A stretch of 64,000 nucleotides of DNA from Gnetum montanum (Eukaryota > Streptophyta > Gnetopsida > Gnetales > Gnetaceae): assembly GCA_015680685.1 (NCBI GenBank), contig MNCI01028922.1:22122-86121 (forward strand), given 5' to 3'. The notes beneath the pieces are model-generated. The model did not search any database and was not told where the DNA came from. It was given only the letters and a program-made list of their open reading frames with translations. Of the stretch, positions 43,880 to 55,349 are shown piece after piece; position 1 is the first letter of the stretch; every line of letters begins with the position of its first letter. The translations under genes were made by a program, and so were the position numbers.

Positions 43880-46305
43880 TGGTTTTGAAGAAAGGTCTCT
43901 TCTTTGTGCAATTTTTTGAACCAACAATAGGTTGAAGGTTGACAGCCCTTGTAGCATTGCATTGCTACAGCTAGGTAGGGAGCTCACCCTATATAGCTAG
44001 AGCAAGTGATAATGGAGCTAAGGGTGGAAGAGGTATAGTCATATGAGAAGCATAGTGCATTTGTGAAACATCTCTCCTAGGAGAAGGAGTTCTATAGTAC
44101 TCATGGACTTAGTAGTGAGGTTGAGTGACGTGACTAGTAGAGTCACGTGGAGAGATTGGCTACTACATGTAGTACCTGTATGGGTTAGGTTGACAATAAG
44201 GGTACTATGGACATGGTGGTGGCATTCCCCATGATTATGGGTGTTGCCATTGTTGATACTGTTCACTTGGTTATGGTGGAGCTCCACTTAGATAATACAT
44301 CAAAGATTGGTGGAACTTCCTTGGGTTACCTTGAGGATAAGGTAACCTTTTGGGTGCCTACCATCTATTTAATCATGGGTTTAGTGCATACACCCTAAAC
44401 TCCTACAAATGTGAGATTATTGGGTAACATCCCTTAGGATGGTCATATTGGCATATCTCACATCTGCCATCACTGTCTATGTCTGAATCCACAACCTCTT
44501 CAATAATGAAAAATTTTCCCTTACCTTTGTTACGTGCATATTCATCTTCTTTTTTTTTTGCCTCCTCTCTCGGTCACTACCTTGTTCCCTAGACTCCTCT
44601 ACTATTTTGAGAATGGTTTGAAATTTAATATCTATGGAGTCCCACATTTGGTATACCTTTGATGATACATCTGATGCAAACTTTTGAATGGGCAAAGTTT
44701 TCCTATTCACCATCTCTTCAAGTGGTGACTCTTCTTCATCCTCACAAAATCCTAACTTCTTTCTTTCAAAGGCAAGGATCTTTGTTGTATTCCTCTGCAC
44801 TTTCTCTTTTTCTTAACTCACCTTCCTCCTTGGCAACTTGCTCCAACAATCTTTGTATTCGATGGGCTCTAAGCTTAGATAGCCTTCCTTGGGCATAAGT
44901 TCCAAGGGTTCTTCACATTCCATACCTAAGCCCATCTATGAGATGGCATAGTTATTCCCTTTGCGAGTATTCATGGTTATGGCAAAAATGTAATAATGCA
45001 TAATATAGGCCCATGGTAGCATCCAAGGGTTCATGTCCTCCTTGTTTCCATCCTTGGATTTGCTTTCGTAGGTTGGACACTTGGGAGTACGTTTGATACT
45101 TATCATTGAATAACTCTAACATGGTGCTCCATCGATGAATGGATTCTAGTTCTAAGGATTGATACCAGCTTTCCACTTCTTTGATAAGTGTTCGTGGAAA
45201 AAAATTTAGTTTTTGCCACTCATTTTCTATATTTTTCAAGGCACATGCATCATAGAATGCTTGTAGATGATTTTGAGGATCAACATTGTATCCCCCTTCA
45301 AATTTTGTGATATTTTTCATGTCTAATCTTTTGATCCCACTATACTTTTGGTGCTTTGTTGGGGTCCTAACAACCTCAGTTATATCTAGCATACTTCTAG
45401 TAGCAAGTAGGAATTCATCATGATTGTCTTCTCTATGGTGTCTATGATGCCTATGCTATTCCCTACTCTCCCTCCTTTCATGATGTATTTCTCTAAAATG
45501 CCCTCGTCCCTTTTCTCGATTTTTTTGTCTATGATCTTTATTTCGCTTACCATTGTCCTCATGATCTTTCTCTTTGCGACTATGTCTAGATCCTGAAGTA
45601 GAGGGGGAAGGAGATGATGAAGGTGGAGAGGAAGGAGGACTAGCACCATGACAGTACTTGTCACTTTCTCTTTCGTGGTCGCAACCTTGGTCGCAGTTAC
45701 AATCGGAATGTTCATCATTGTCATGTGCTCATGTTCCTTTTTTAGACCCTTTGTATCCATTGGTATCAGGACCTAGGTTATGAATGGTTGAGTGAAGATT
45801 CTAATATACAACCCCTTGACCGAAGTCAATGAGAGGAACATTGTTATGTGGAAAACCTCCCAGTGCATGTTCACCATCCTCATTTTTACTTATGACATAT
45901 AGGACATCCTGAGACTACTTTCCCTTCATAGATTTGTAATATCTCTCTTGTTGTAGGTCTCTTTCATGTTGTGCCTCTGTGGGTCGATAATCTCTTGAAT
46001 CTTGTTCATGCACAACATATTCTGACTATAAGTTCTGCATACCAATTCGTGTGAGAGCATGAAGAAGCATGCTTGGGATTGATTAATTGGGTGGTAACAC
46101 TATGTTACCCTCTAAATCATGCCATCAAAACTGTTCATCCTAGTGGAGGATAAAGGTAAAGTCTGGTACATACTCATTGGGATGAGCATATACCAAGTGA
46201 AACTGTTGGGGCACTGGTGGATCATCATCATGTGTACTAATGCCTCCGACTATTCATTATGTTAGACCTAGGTGGTAAAGCACTTTCATAGGAAAAAGGA
46301 GACAT
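43880..46305 (-). pseudogene. gag: Decayed Athila-like gag (element A)
   Basis: Start taken at the ATG at 46305 (MSPFSYESALPP), matching the MSSS starts elsewhere. The N-terminal domain reads HLVYAHPNEYVPDFTFILH, WHDLEGNIVLPP, LLHALTRIGMQNL. The charged linker lies at 45760-45386 and the capsid core at 45392-44952, open over 146 codons (LDMKNITKFEGGYNVDPQ, HLQAFYDACALKNIENEW, STMLELFNDKYQTYSQVSNL). The basic segment is at 44800-44477, with a Cys-His motif near 44460-44400 (CEICQYDHPKGC), then a Pro/Gln/Tyr tail. Frame changes occur between blocks. Confidence 0.86.
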
Positions 46306-46428
46306 GATTAATTATTCAGTGTGCAATGTATTATTATTATTTTATTATTATTTTCATAACTAATCCTAAGGGTTTGTTCTAACGATAGGAAGATTTCCTA
46401 AGTTCTAATCAGCACAAAAACAACAAAT

Positions 46429-46446
46429 TTTTTGGAAACGGTGCCA
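46429..46446 (-). other. Decayed tRNA-Asp primer binding site (element A)
   Basis: Minus strand TGGCACCGTTTCCAAAAA; differences from consensus are mostly G-to-A. One base inside the LTR. Confidence 0.75.
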
Positions 46447-46447
46447 A

Positions 46448-47276
46448 TGATGAGCAGTGAGATACCCCTACACTCAACCATACAAATACGAGCATTATGC
46501 ACAATCTGGTCGAACTCCAAAGACTAAGTTCTTATGCGCCTTCATAGAATAAGGATGGGTTAGGCAATTGTTATCTTCCCAAGCTTACTCGTACGACAAG
46601 ATTATATGGTTTAGTAAACTTGAGGTATATGATTTTTATGCTTTTTATGTTTATGTCCTAGTGCTAAAAGGGAGAAGTGAAATAATTAAGTAACTAGTTT
46701 AATTTAACTAATCCACTAGGTTCTAACTAGTCCTAACACTAGCATCCATTCCCACTCTCCGTACACATATTGAACCAGTGTAACACTATTGGGATTACCA
46801 AATGCTAATCATTACTGGGTTACCAAGTGTTCCACGTATTCTTGAAGTGGTTGTACTGAGTGTGCTTACTTGTGAAAATTAACAAACCAATAAAAGCAAC
46901 ATCAATTAACTAATGAAATCATTAAATAACTGTAAATAACATTAAATGAAATAAATAAGCTATTCTGAATGCTGCAAGGTTTTTCACAAAGTTTGTCTTT
47001 ATTTCTAGACACAAGGTGTGCTCAAGTACACAATGCTCGAATAAAGATTTGTTCACTTTATGACTCCTACTGTGGGCACTCAAAAATAATTCTAACTCTA
47101 GAAAGGGAAAACTGCAAGAGTTCAGGTAAGCGGCTAAGAAACTAATGCCAAAACCAAGTACGGCCACCTCTTATTTATAGGCAACGAGATAGGTCCCGAT
47201 ATTGGATGTCCAATATCGCAAGGCAAGCTCCAATATCGCAGACCCAATATTGCGGTCCTGATATCATGGTTCATCA
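46448..47276 (-). repeat. 5' LTR of element A (829 bp)
   Basis: Starts TGATGAGCAGTGAGATACC and ends ATATCATGGTTCATCA. Minus-strand U3 contains several ATATTG/ATATCG repeats (47196-47265), with the TATA box CTATAAATAAG at 47170-47180. Partner of 22392-23229; the target duplication ATCAC follows. Confidence 0.92.
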
Positions 47277-47281
47277 ATCAC

Positions 47282-49710
47282 CAACTCTCTAATAATGCAA
47301 ATGATGATACCTATTGGAGAGAGTTGGAAATTCCTAAAATTTTTAAACAAGAGCCCCTTGAGTTAAAATCTCTACCTGCCAACATGGAATATGCATTCTT
47401 GAAAAATGGGAAATTGGTAGTAATTGATGCAAATCTTGCTCTAGAATAGAAACATATGCTATTAAATGTGGTTGAGAAATGGTCAATAGCCTTTGCTTGG
47501 TCACATATTGAACTCACAAGGATTAATCCTAGGAAATGCCAGCATCATATCTACACTAACCCAACCATGAAGCCAAGGAGGTAGCCATAAAGGTGATTGA
47601 ATCCCAAATTAAAGTAGATCATCAAAAAGGAAATCAAGTAACTCCTCAAGGTAGGGTTTATTTATCCCATTACAGATAGTGACTGGGTTAGTCCACTTGT
47701 GAATATGCCAAATAAAGGGAGCAAGTGGTAGGTTTGCATCAATTTATACTCCTTCCACTTTCTAACACCTAATCTTAAGCATCTTTCAGTAGACAATTGG
47801 TAGTAGAGTGGAAGCCTTTATGGATGACTTCTCCACTTATGGTACTACATTCAACCAAGCCTTGGACCACCTTGAGTAAGTACTAAAAAGATGTGTGGAA
47901 ACAAACCTGCAGCTCAATTAGTAAAAGAGCCATCCCATGGTCTAAGAAGGCATTGTATTGGGGCACAAAATCTCACAAGTAAGAATTGAGGTTGACCCTA
48001 AAGAAAATAAGGGTCATCTAAGGAATTACTTAACAACCAAAAACTATAAAAGATGTTTGGTCATTCCTTGGACACACTGGCTACTATTGGTGATTCATAG
48101 AGAATTTCTCTAAGATCAAAAAACTGTTGGTCGTGCTAACAAAGAAAGATGCCCCATTTTTTGGACTAATAAATGTGAAAAAGCATTCCAACAGCTAAAG
48201 GAAAAACTTGTAGAAACTCCAATTCTACATGCACTTAAACTAGTCTAAACCATTTCACATTATGATGGATGCATCAAACTATGCCTTTGGGGTTGTGCTT
48301 ATGTAGTTGGATGATAAGAAATGTCCATATTACATCCATTGCACAAGCCAAAGCATTATGGGTGCACAACTAAATTACACAACCACATAAAAGGAATTGA
48401 TGGCAGTGGTTTTTGCTCTAGAGAAGTTTAGGCACTATGTTCTTGGATATAAGGTATTTATGCATAGTAATCATAGTGCCAGGGCTATAATTGAATAATT
48501 TTCCACTAAGCTAAATGGTATGATGGCATTCCTACCTATCTTCTCAATCAGAAGATTCCACAAGGGTTAGACCACCAAAAGAAACAATAGTTTCTCCACT
48601 AGGTGAAATGCTTCATGGAGATCAAAAAACACTTCTACAAGGTGTGCATCAATGACCTAGTTCATTGGTGTGTCCCTAATGCTAATCAACTGTGTGTTCT
48701 CTAGGATGCTCATGAGGATCCTTGTGGGGGCCACTATGCTAGGAGATGCACAGCCATTAAAATCCTAATGGTCAAGTATTATTGACCAATAATTTTCAAG
48801 GATGCTCACCAATTTTTCCACTCATGTAAACACTGCCAACAAGATGATGGAATGACTACTTGAATGGAGGAACCTCAATAGTGGATTCAACCACTAGAAT
48901 CCTTTGACATTTGGGGCATTAACTTCATGGATCCCATCACATCCATGTCAAATCAAAAGGCATAAATCATAGTTGCTATTAACTATTGTACCAAATGGAT
49001 AGAAGTAGCATTCATCACTGATTGTACATCTTCTGCTGCTACTCAGTTTGTACAATAGAATGTTGTAAATAGGTTTGATATGCCAAATGTATTAATTTTT
49101 GACAGTGGAACCCACTTTATAGGTACTACCTTTCGAAAGTTCATGCAATGCTTTGGGGTTGAACATAAACTAACAACACCCTACCACCCCCAAGCCAATG
49201 GTCAAGCTAAGGTTACAAATAGAAAAATCACAAAGATCTTAATGAGAATAATTAGCAAATATATGAGAGACTAGAGAAAAAAACTCAACAATGCCCTCTA
49301 GGCCTACTACTTAACATGAAAACTCCGTATAGGCTGCTCTTCCTATGAGTTAGTGTATGAAAAATTACTGATACTTCCTATTCAATCTAAGCTCGGTACA
49401 CTTTTAACAACCTGTGACCTTGACCTTGACCTTGACTTAAGTCTAGCACAAAAAGAAAGATTAATAAATCTCAACTTACTAGATAAAAATCTATTAGTGA
49501 CCTTGTCATCTAATAAGTTGCTTAAGGCATTCAACAAAAAGTGCCATAACCTTAGATTTAGGAAACTCAAATTTCAATCAGGAAATGATGTCCTCTATTG
49601 GAACCCCACACACGTACCTCAATGAACTAAGTTTCAGATGTTGTGGAAAGGATATTATATCATTTACAAAACTTTCCCTTCTAGGGCCATGTTGATCTAC
49701 AAACCTAATA
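47282..49710 (+). pseudogene. pol: Element D, 3' part: RT, RNase H and integrase
   Basis: Resumes the protease-RT linker after element A. RT: LLKVGFIYPITDSDWVSPLV and NMPNKGSKW, then an internal loss of about 80 codons near 47790-47810, then VEAFMDDFSTYG with the catalytic FMDD kept (47817-47828), and VLGHKIS. RNase H: MMDASNYAFGVVLM, KELMAVVFALEKFRHYVLGY (about 48250-48460). Integrase: zinc region HQFFHSCKHCQQDDGMTT (about 48810-48860), IWGINFMDPITSMSN (first catalytic Asp now Asn), PNVLIFDSGTHFIGTTF (second Asp kept), and QANGQAKVTNRKITKIL (catalytic Glu now Lys). The last block with LLKAFNKKCHNLRFRKLKFQ, WKGYYIIYKTFPSRAMLIYK is the GPY/F tail. Homology to A ends at about 49705. Confidence 0.87.
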
Positions 49711-49890
49711 AGTGGGTTGTTAAGGAGGCGCTGGCACAGTGGTGGTGGGTTGTTAAGGTGAGCTGCGAACTAGAGAAGAAAACCATAAACCAAAGTCTTA
49801 ACAGAGCCCAAAGTTGCAAGATATCCCCACCTACAACAAGACAAAAGCTTCTCACATCTCCTAGGACGAAAGTTAAAAAAAAAAACCAAA
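49711..49890 (+). mobile_element. Possible SINE-like insertion ending in poly(A)
   Basis: The sequence departs from element A homology at about 49705 and ends with an 11-A run at about 49874-49884. Near its start TGGCACAGTGG (about 49732-49742) fits the RNA polymerase III box A pattern TRGYNNARNNG, and GCTGCGAACTA some 20 bp later is a weak box B. GGGTTGTTAAGG occurs twice (49714 and 49747). I found no convincing target duplication, so this is tentative. Confidence 0.3.
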
Positions 49891-50269
49891 ACAAGTAATT
49901 TCAAAAGAGAAACCACTTAAGAAAAAGTAATATTATTGGTAAAGCCTAGTTCTCAACATAGAAGTTGAACATTAATAGCAATAGAGCATTTCATACCATA
50001 GTCAAATTCAGTATAGTTGGTGTTTTGATACTAGGCATCTAGACGACATTTCCAAATAAAGAAAATAATCTCAAATAAGAGAATTTTCCAGGCTCTTTGA
50101 AGATGTCACTTAACACAATCATCTTTGAAGATACACAAAGGGAAACTGACATAATGGTTAGGAATAAAAACTTGGAGAGATTGACACCACTTTCAAAGTT
50201 CTCAAAAGAATGAGAAATCCCAAAAAAACATGCACAAAAGAGTCATCAACTTGAAAAATGGTGCATTTA
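49891..50269. other. Unassigned stretch between element D and the LINE
   Basis: No coding frame on either strand that I recognise. It could be the 3' untranslated region of the minus-strand LINE, but no poly(T) is seen at its left edge. Confidence 0.4.
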
Positions 50270-53200
50270 GGAAAATCAACAAGAAGACTTTGAAGAATCA
50301 AGGATCAGAAAAAATAAATGGTGCTTAGGTTGGGCCTTAGAAACATGATGAAAAATAGCTTTCCAATGGTGATCCTCAAGATGCACACTCCATCTTCTAT
50401 TTAAAGTGGAGAGTTTGAATTCTTGCACATGAAACCAAGATTTGGCTTTAGAAAGGTATAAAGAATGCAAAGGGGAGACATTAGGCCAAAACCAATCATC
50501 ATACCAACGAGTATTATTATGCAACTTAGGAACACCAAAGTTGGAGAGAACATGATCAATGTGTTGGTAAATAAGAGTGTCTTGTCTTTGAAACCCCCAT
50601 TTTACTTTGGCATGTTGCCAAGAGAAGGTAGTATAATCATTCCTAATAGTAAATAATTGAGCAACATGATGGAGATTGTGATCAACAAAATGATTCGCTC
50701 TATGAGAGAATTCTTCATAAAGATAACCCAAACTCTTTTAAAAAATAGGAGACCACCAGATGAAGTGCATCAACAAAGAGTTCAAGCTTATCTGGGAAGG
50801 TTTCCATTGCAAAAACCCTTTAAGTTGACTCTAACATTGCCAAATTTGCTTGAACAAGAAAAAACCTATAATCTTCTAATAGCATCCACTAATGATCCAA
50901 TTGCTCCAATGAGTGTTTTTCCATTTATGGTGACTACCAAGACATGAAATTGTATGCCTAAAAAGGATCCTCTAATATTTAGGCCAAGAGAATACTTTGG
51001 TGCTCAATAGAGCATGGCCTAAGCCCCCATGCTCCTTACTTAAAGTGTAGATATCCCAAGTAACTCGATGAAAAGCTTTGTGATTGTCCTTATCCCCCCA
51101 TAAATAATTTCTAAGAATTTTTTTGATGCACTAAAAGAAGGATTTGGAAGGAACCATAAAGGAAGAATAGTACACATGAGTGGAGCTCAAAATATGATTA
51201 ACTATGATAAATCTACCTACAAAAGATATGGGTTTAGAAGCCCATTTCAAAGCTTTATGTTTTACTTTTTCTACCACATTATTCCATAAGGTAGTGGGAG
51301 TAGCAAATAAAGCAATCGGGATACCCAAAAGTGTGAAAACATTTGTAGGAGAAAGCCACTTGATATTAAAATGATAAGTCCAAGTAGGCCTTGAAGAGAA
51401 GTTAGACTGAATAGCCTACATTTTGTTCCAATTGATTTTAGCTCCTGAGGCTCTACAATAGATGTCAGTGTAATCAGAGGCAATGTTAAAATTATTATGG
51501 TCCTCAAGCAAAGTGAGAAAAGTGTCATCTGCAAATTGGCTATAAATGAGACCCTTTCCTTTTTGTGGAAGAGAGATAACTCTTAACCTCATAGATTCAT
51601 TGTGAGATCTAAGAACAGCTCCAAGAGCATCAACAACTAGGATAAATAGATAAGGAGCTAAAGGACATCCCTGATGAACTGATTTTTGAAACTCAATAAC
51701 CTTAGAGAAGGTTCCATTAATACAAATAACTGAAGAGGCCTTTCACAAAACCAAATTGATATGTCTATCAAAAATAGTATATACTTCTTAAAAAGGACCA
51801 ATAAAGCATGTCATAAGCTTTAGCAAAATCTAGCTTAAGAAGAATGGCATTTTTATCAGTGGAAGAAGCCCAATGCAAGCCCTCAACAGCAATAACAACA
51901 TTGTATAAAATATACCTACCTTGAACAAAACCAATTTGCTCTTTGCTTATGAGATGAGGAAGAAAAGGTTTTAATTTATTGGCTATAGCTTTAGCAAAAA
52001 TTTTGTAGATAACATTTAAAAGAGTGATAGGGCACCAGTTGCTAATTCACATATGATCTTCTAACTTGGGTAGAAGCTTAATAATATTGGCATTGATATG
52101 TTTGCCAAAGGAACCTTTCCTAAGAGCTTGCTTATACACACTATAGATAGTATCTTGAAGAGTAGGCTAGAATTTCTTGAAAAATTTTGTAGGAAGACCA
52201 TCCATACCAAGGGCTTTGTCATCATGAAGTTGTTAAACACCTTTACCTAGATCCTATTTAGAAAGAAGAAAAACATCACCAAATATGCAACGATTAAAAG
52301 GAGCAATAACTTTTAAGCAGGTATTAACTACAGTGGGATCAATAGCTTCTTTTTGAAAAATTTAAGAGTAGAACTCAAAGAAAGATTGTAGAATCTTTAT
52401 CTTGGAAGTAAAGATATTATCATTAACTTGAATAGCTAGGATTGTATGGGATGGGTGTCTTCCTTTGAGGAGAATCCTAGTCACCCATGTAAAGCCAAGA
52501 AAGACGGGCACGAAGGTGAGCACCTCTAACTTCATGGTGATCAATTATATGCATGTTCTCCTTGGCAATTTGCAAGCTAAAAAATTGAGCCTCAATAGCT
52601 GCACCTCTATTAATGGCATTTTGTAATAATGAGATTTCCTTATGAAGGTTGGACTTATGAGAATTTAGTCTTGAATCCACCAATTTACCCGCATGTTTGG
52701 GAAACTACTGGAGGCAAGTACAAGCATTTGTCCACCAATCAATCCAACCATCTTCTCCAAGGGGTTTAGAATGTAGATTCCATATTTACATCAATAAAGA
52801 GCTAATGAAGCTGCTACAAAGAAAGGAAATGTTAAAAGTATAAAGGTCAATTGGAAGAGCAAGAACAGTTAGAGAGGGAAAGAGACCAATGGATAGGATC
52901 TAACAGAACCTGGGTATAATCTGCTTGAACCATAGCATCGTTGGTGATAGTAAGTTAAATAGAAGCATTCATAGATAGGTAAACCCAATTCAACCTAGAA
53001 GAAATGTAAGAGGTTTCATGTCTATCATTTCTCTAAGTAAACCAATTAGAAGCACTAGAAGAGGGGTAGTTTCCATTAGCTTCTTGCAAATTCAATTTTC
53101 TCTTCAATGAAAGCNCTTTCTATTTGGCTTTCATTGAAGAGAAAATTGAATTTGCAAGAAGCTAATGGAAACTACCCCTCTTCTAGTGCTTCTAATTGGT

Positions 53201-53400
53201 TTACTTAGAGAAATGATAGACATGAAACCTCTTACATTTCTTCTAGGTTGAATNTTTGTCCCCAAGCCAATTCCAAAGAAGATTCTAATCATTCAGATTA
53301 CAAGGAGCATAAATGGAAATGATCCCTAGGATTTCATTAGTGTACTATAACCAAACCCAACAACAATGTGCTTAATTATCACAACCGTGATTAATAATAG
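50270..53400 (-). pseudogene. L1-type LINE ORF2 (endonuclease and reverse transcriptase), 5' truncated
   Basis: Minus-strand order: endonuclease pieces (GIISIYAPCNLND near 53300; SRLNWVYLSMNASI near 52960, the 'SRLDR' block), then VDSRLNSHKSNLHKEISLLQ at 52683 and RARLSWLYMGD. RT blocks are EQIGFVQGRYILYNVVIAVE (about 51940-51880), AILLKLDFAKAYDMLYWSF, KSVHQGCPLAPYLFILVVDA (about 51690-51630), and LIYSQFADDTFLTLLEDHNN with the catalytic FADD (51521-51535). TNVFTLLGIPIALFATPTTL and VGRFIIVNHILSSTHVYY come next, then a C-terminal region of open codons (50731-50276). Frameshifts and stops interrupt it. The endonuclease start is lost at about 53400. The block between the two endonuclease pieces is replaced by a fold-back at Ns. 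Confidence 0.88.
52988..53253. repeat. 127-bp fold-back at N joints
   Basis: Bases 52988-53114 and 53127-53253 are inverted copies of the same LINE endonuclease segment, apparently identical, with single Ns at 53115 and 53254. The break removes the expected catalytic GDFN region of the endonuclease. Perfect arms bounded by Ns suggest a misjoined contig end rather than a natural palindrome. Confidence 0.8.
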
Positions 53401-54417
53401 ACTCTTGCCACTTTATTCTTCTCCATTATTTAACTACCCTTGTTTTTCCCATTTATATTCTAATGTTGCTAGGGTGCCTTATCCTTTTGCACATTTTTGT
53501 TATTTGCTAGTGGACATGTATACAAAATGGGTCTATTGGGGCCTAAATTTATACTTTAAGTTGCCCAGTCCCTTAACCCTTTGATTCCATCAAATGGGCC
53601 TCCTCCCCTCTAATGTTTTAATAAAATCTCAATCAAAGTTTCAATTTCACATGTAATCACTTCAACACCCTAAAAATTTTAAGTGATGTAGATCATTGAA
53701 CATGCAACTTGTTGCTTATCATGCTCATAAAATATTTTTTGTTAGTAGGTTGAGATAATTAAGTGTGGCTCCAACCAAGTATATTATAGAATTCTTATTA
53801 TTATCTCATAGAGTATACCTCCATTGAAAATCTAGAGTTGTCATAGATTACCCTTGAAAATGTTTTTTTTTTGTAAAATATCCTTGTTTTCAAGAATCTT
53901 CACAATTTGTTTTACTTTCATACTATTTAAAGTAATATGATTTTTATTGAAATATTACTTTTTTAATAAATTTTTTATATAATTTTACATAACAATGTTC
54001 TACATCATCTTTTAATATTATACATCTTCAAATAACAATTTTTTATATTTAATAAATATACTATTATCTTAATTTGATTAAACTAAAATAACTTGTTTTT
54101 CTATTTCCTAATTTTACAACTTTTTGAATTTGATGTTAATGAAATTTCATACTAGGATAGAAAAGCTTAAATGAATCCAACCGAAGCCTTTAATGTGGTT
54201 GCCCTTTATTGCTCCTTAATGGTTACATATGATAGCATTGTACATAAAACCATAATCCATGAAATGGGTGAACAAAATTGAAAAGTGCAAGCTATTGTTG
54301 TCTATATATTTGAAGTGTTGGAATCTGAAATAATTGAAACATAGGTACACTTTAAGATTTATAGAACTTTATAACTTAGTACTACTTAGTAGAACCAAAC
54401 ATGTAACCTAGGGTTAC
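53401..54417. other. AT-rich stretch without recognisable genes
   Basis: Stops in all frames, T-rich tracts, and only a chance 72-codon frame at 53366-53584. It contains no LTR or tRNA and is the target region of element E. A 3' LTR for element D would be expected hereabouts and was not found. Confidence 0.6.
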
Positions 54418-54422
54418 CAAGC

Positions 54423-55143
54423 TAATGAACAGCGAGGTACCCCTACGCTCAACCATACAAATCACAAGTGTTCATACACGATCCAGTTAAATTCCATGGA
54501 TGGGACTAGTTGTGGCATCTAGATCATTATGCTTTGATCGGAGTTCACTATCTTCCCACTTGGACTAGCGATAGCTTTATCACGTATGGTTTTGTCCAAA
54601 GTGAGGTGTATGATGTTTGCTAACTCTATGCTACTCCTGGTGATGAAAAGAGATAAATTGATTAACTAATGAACAATGAAAAATAAAGCCTAAATTAGCC
54701 TATGGTGATGGTATTCACTCTTAACCGTTCATACACATCTTGGACTTCATGGAGCTACTTCTGGCTTTGCCAAGTGTACATCATTGGTTGTGCCAAACTA
54801 TACACATCTGGGTGATCAAGTATTTACACCTAAACACTTGTGATTAAGGCATACGCATTCAGCTTAACAATAGGAATAGTAAATAACAATAAATGGAAAA
54901 ATTAACAAAAGAAAGCATTGAATAATTAAAGTAATAATACTATGGGCTTGCACTAGGAATAACAGAAAGAAAAGAAACTGAAAACTGACTATTTCTACGA
55001 TGTGCAAAAACTATCTCATCTAGAAGCCCAAGTGTAGTATTTATAGGCAAGGTCCTAATGAGATGACATCAAGTATCTGACATTTCTTATTAGCCCCAAT
55101 GTTGGGAACATGATGTTTGGGCCCATCAAATCACATCTCATCA
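54423..55143 (-). repeat. 3' LTR of element E (721 bp)
   Basis: The plus strand starts TAATGAACAGCGAGG and ends CACATCTCATCA. It lacks about 115 bp present in the 5' LTR, around 54947, between 'TAATAATAC' and 'GGGCTTGCACTAGG'; in C the equivalent stretch lies downstream of the TATA box. The left terminus is TA in place of TG. TATA box CTATAAATAC (minus) at about 55035. Confidence 0.9.
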
Positions 55144-55155
55144 TACCCCCACAGC
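55144..55155 (-). other. Polypurine tract of element E
   Basis: Minus-strand GCTGTGGGGGTA immediately before the 3' LTR, followed on the internal side by the conserved stretch AACTCAAGGATGAGTTTTCA also found in C. Confidence 0.87.
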
Positions 55156-55349
55156 TGAATGAAAACTCATCCTTGAGTTAAACAAAGATGAGGAACAAGC
55201 CTTTTACAAAATATTGGGTAGGTATGGGATTATTGACTGACTTCAATAATGGACAAAATAATTGACTCTTTGCATGCTACAGTGGTGAAGTACAAAAAAG
55301 GAACATATTATTACAAAATAAGACAAGAAAAAACAAGACTGGGAGGCTC

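Larger units (their letters stand above)
22392..47276 (-). mobile_element. Element A: Athila-like LTR retrotransposon carrying two nested insertions
   Basis: Target duplication ATCAC flanks it at 22387-22391 and 47277-47281. Minus-strand order is 5' LTR (47276-46448), primer site, gag, protease, RT, RNase H, [element C], integrase, 3' untranslated region, [element B], a short tail, polypurine tract, 3' LTR (23229-22392). Subtracting B (6.9 kb) and C (8.0 kb) leaves an element of about 9.9 kb, close to the usual length of autonomous Athila elements without a large env-like gene. All its genes are broken. Confidence 0.93.

Noticed and set aside
50465-50947. Plus-strand frames of 63 and 96 codons
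   Set aside because: Antisense shadows of the LINE ORF, whose minus-strand translation carries the recognisable blocks.
53127-53253. Natural hairpin or cruciform in the LINE
   Set aside because: Identical arms bounded by Ns and loss of the expected coding core point to an assembly artefact.
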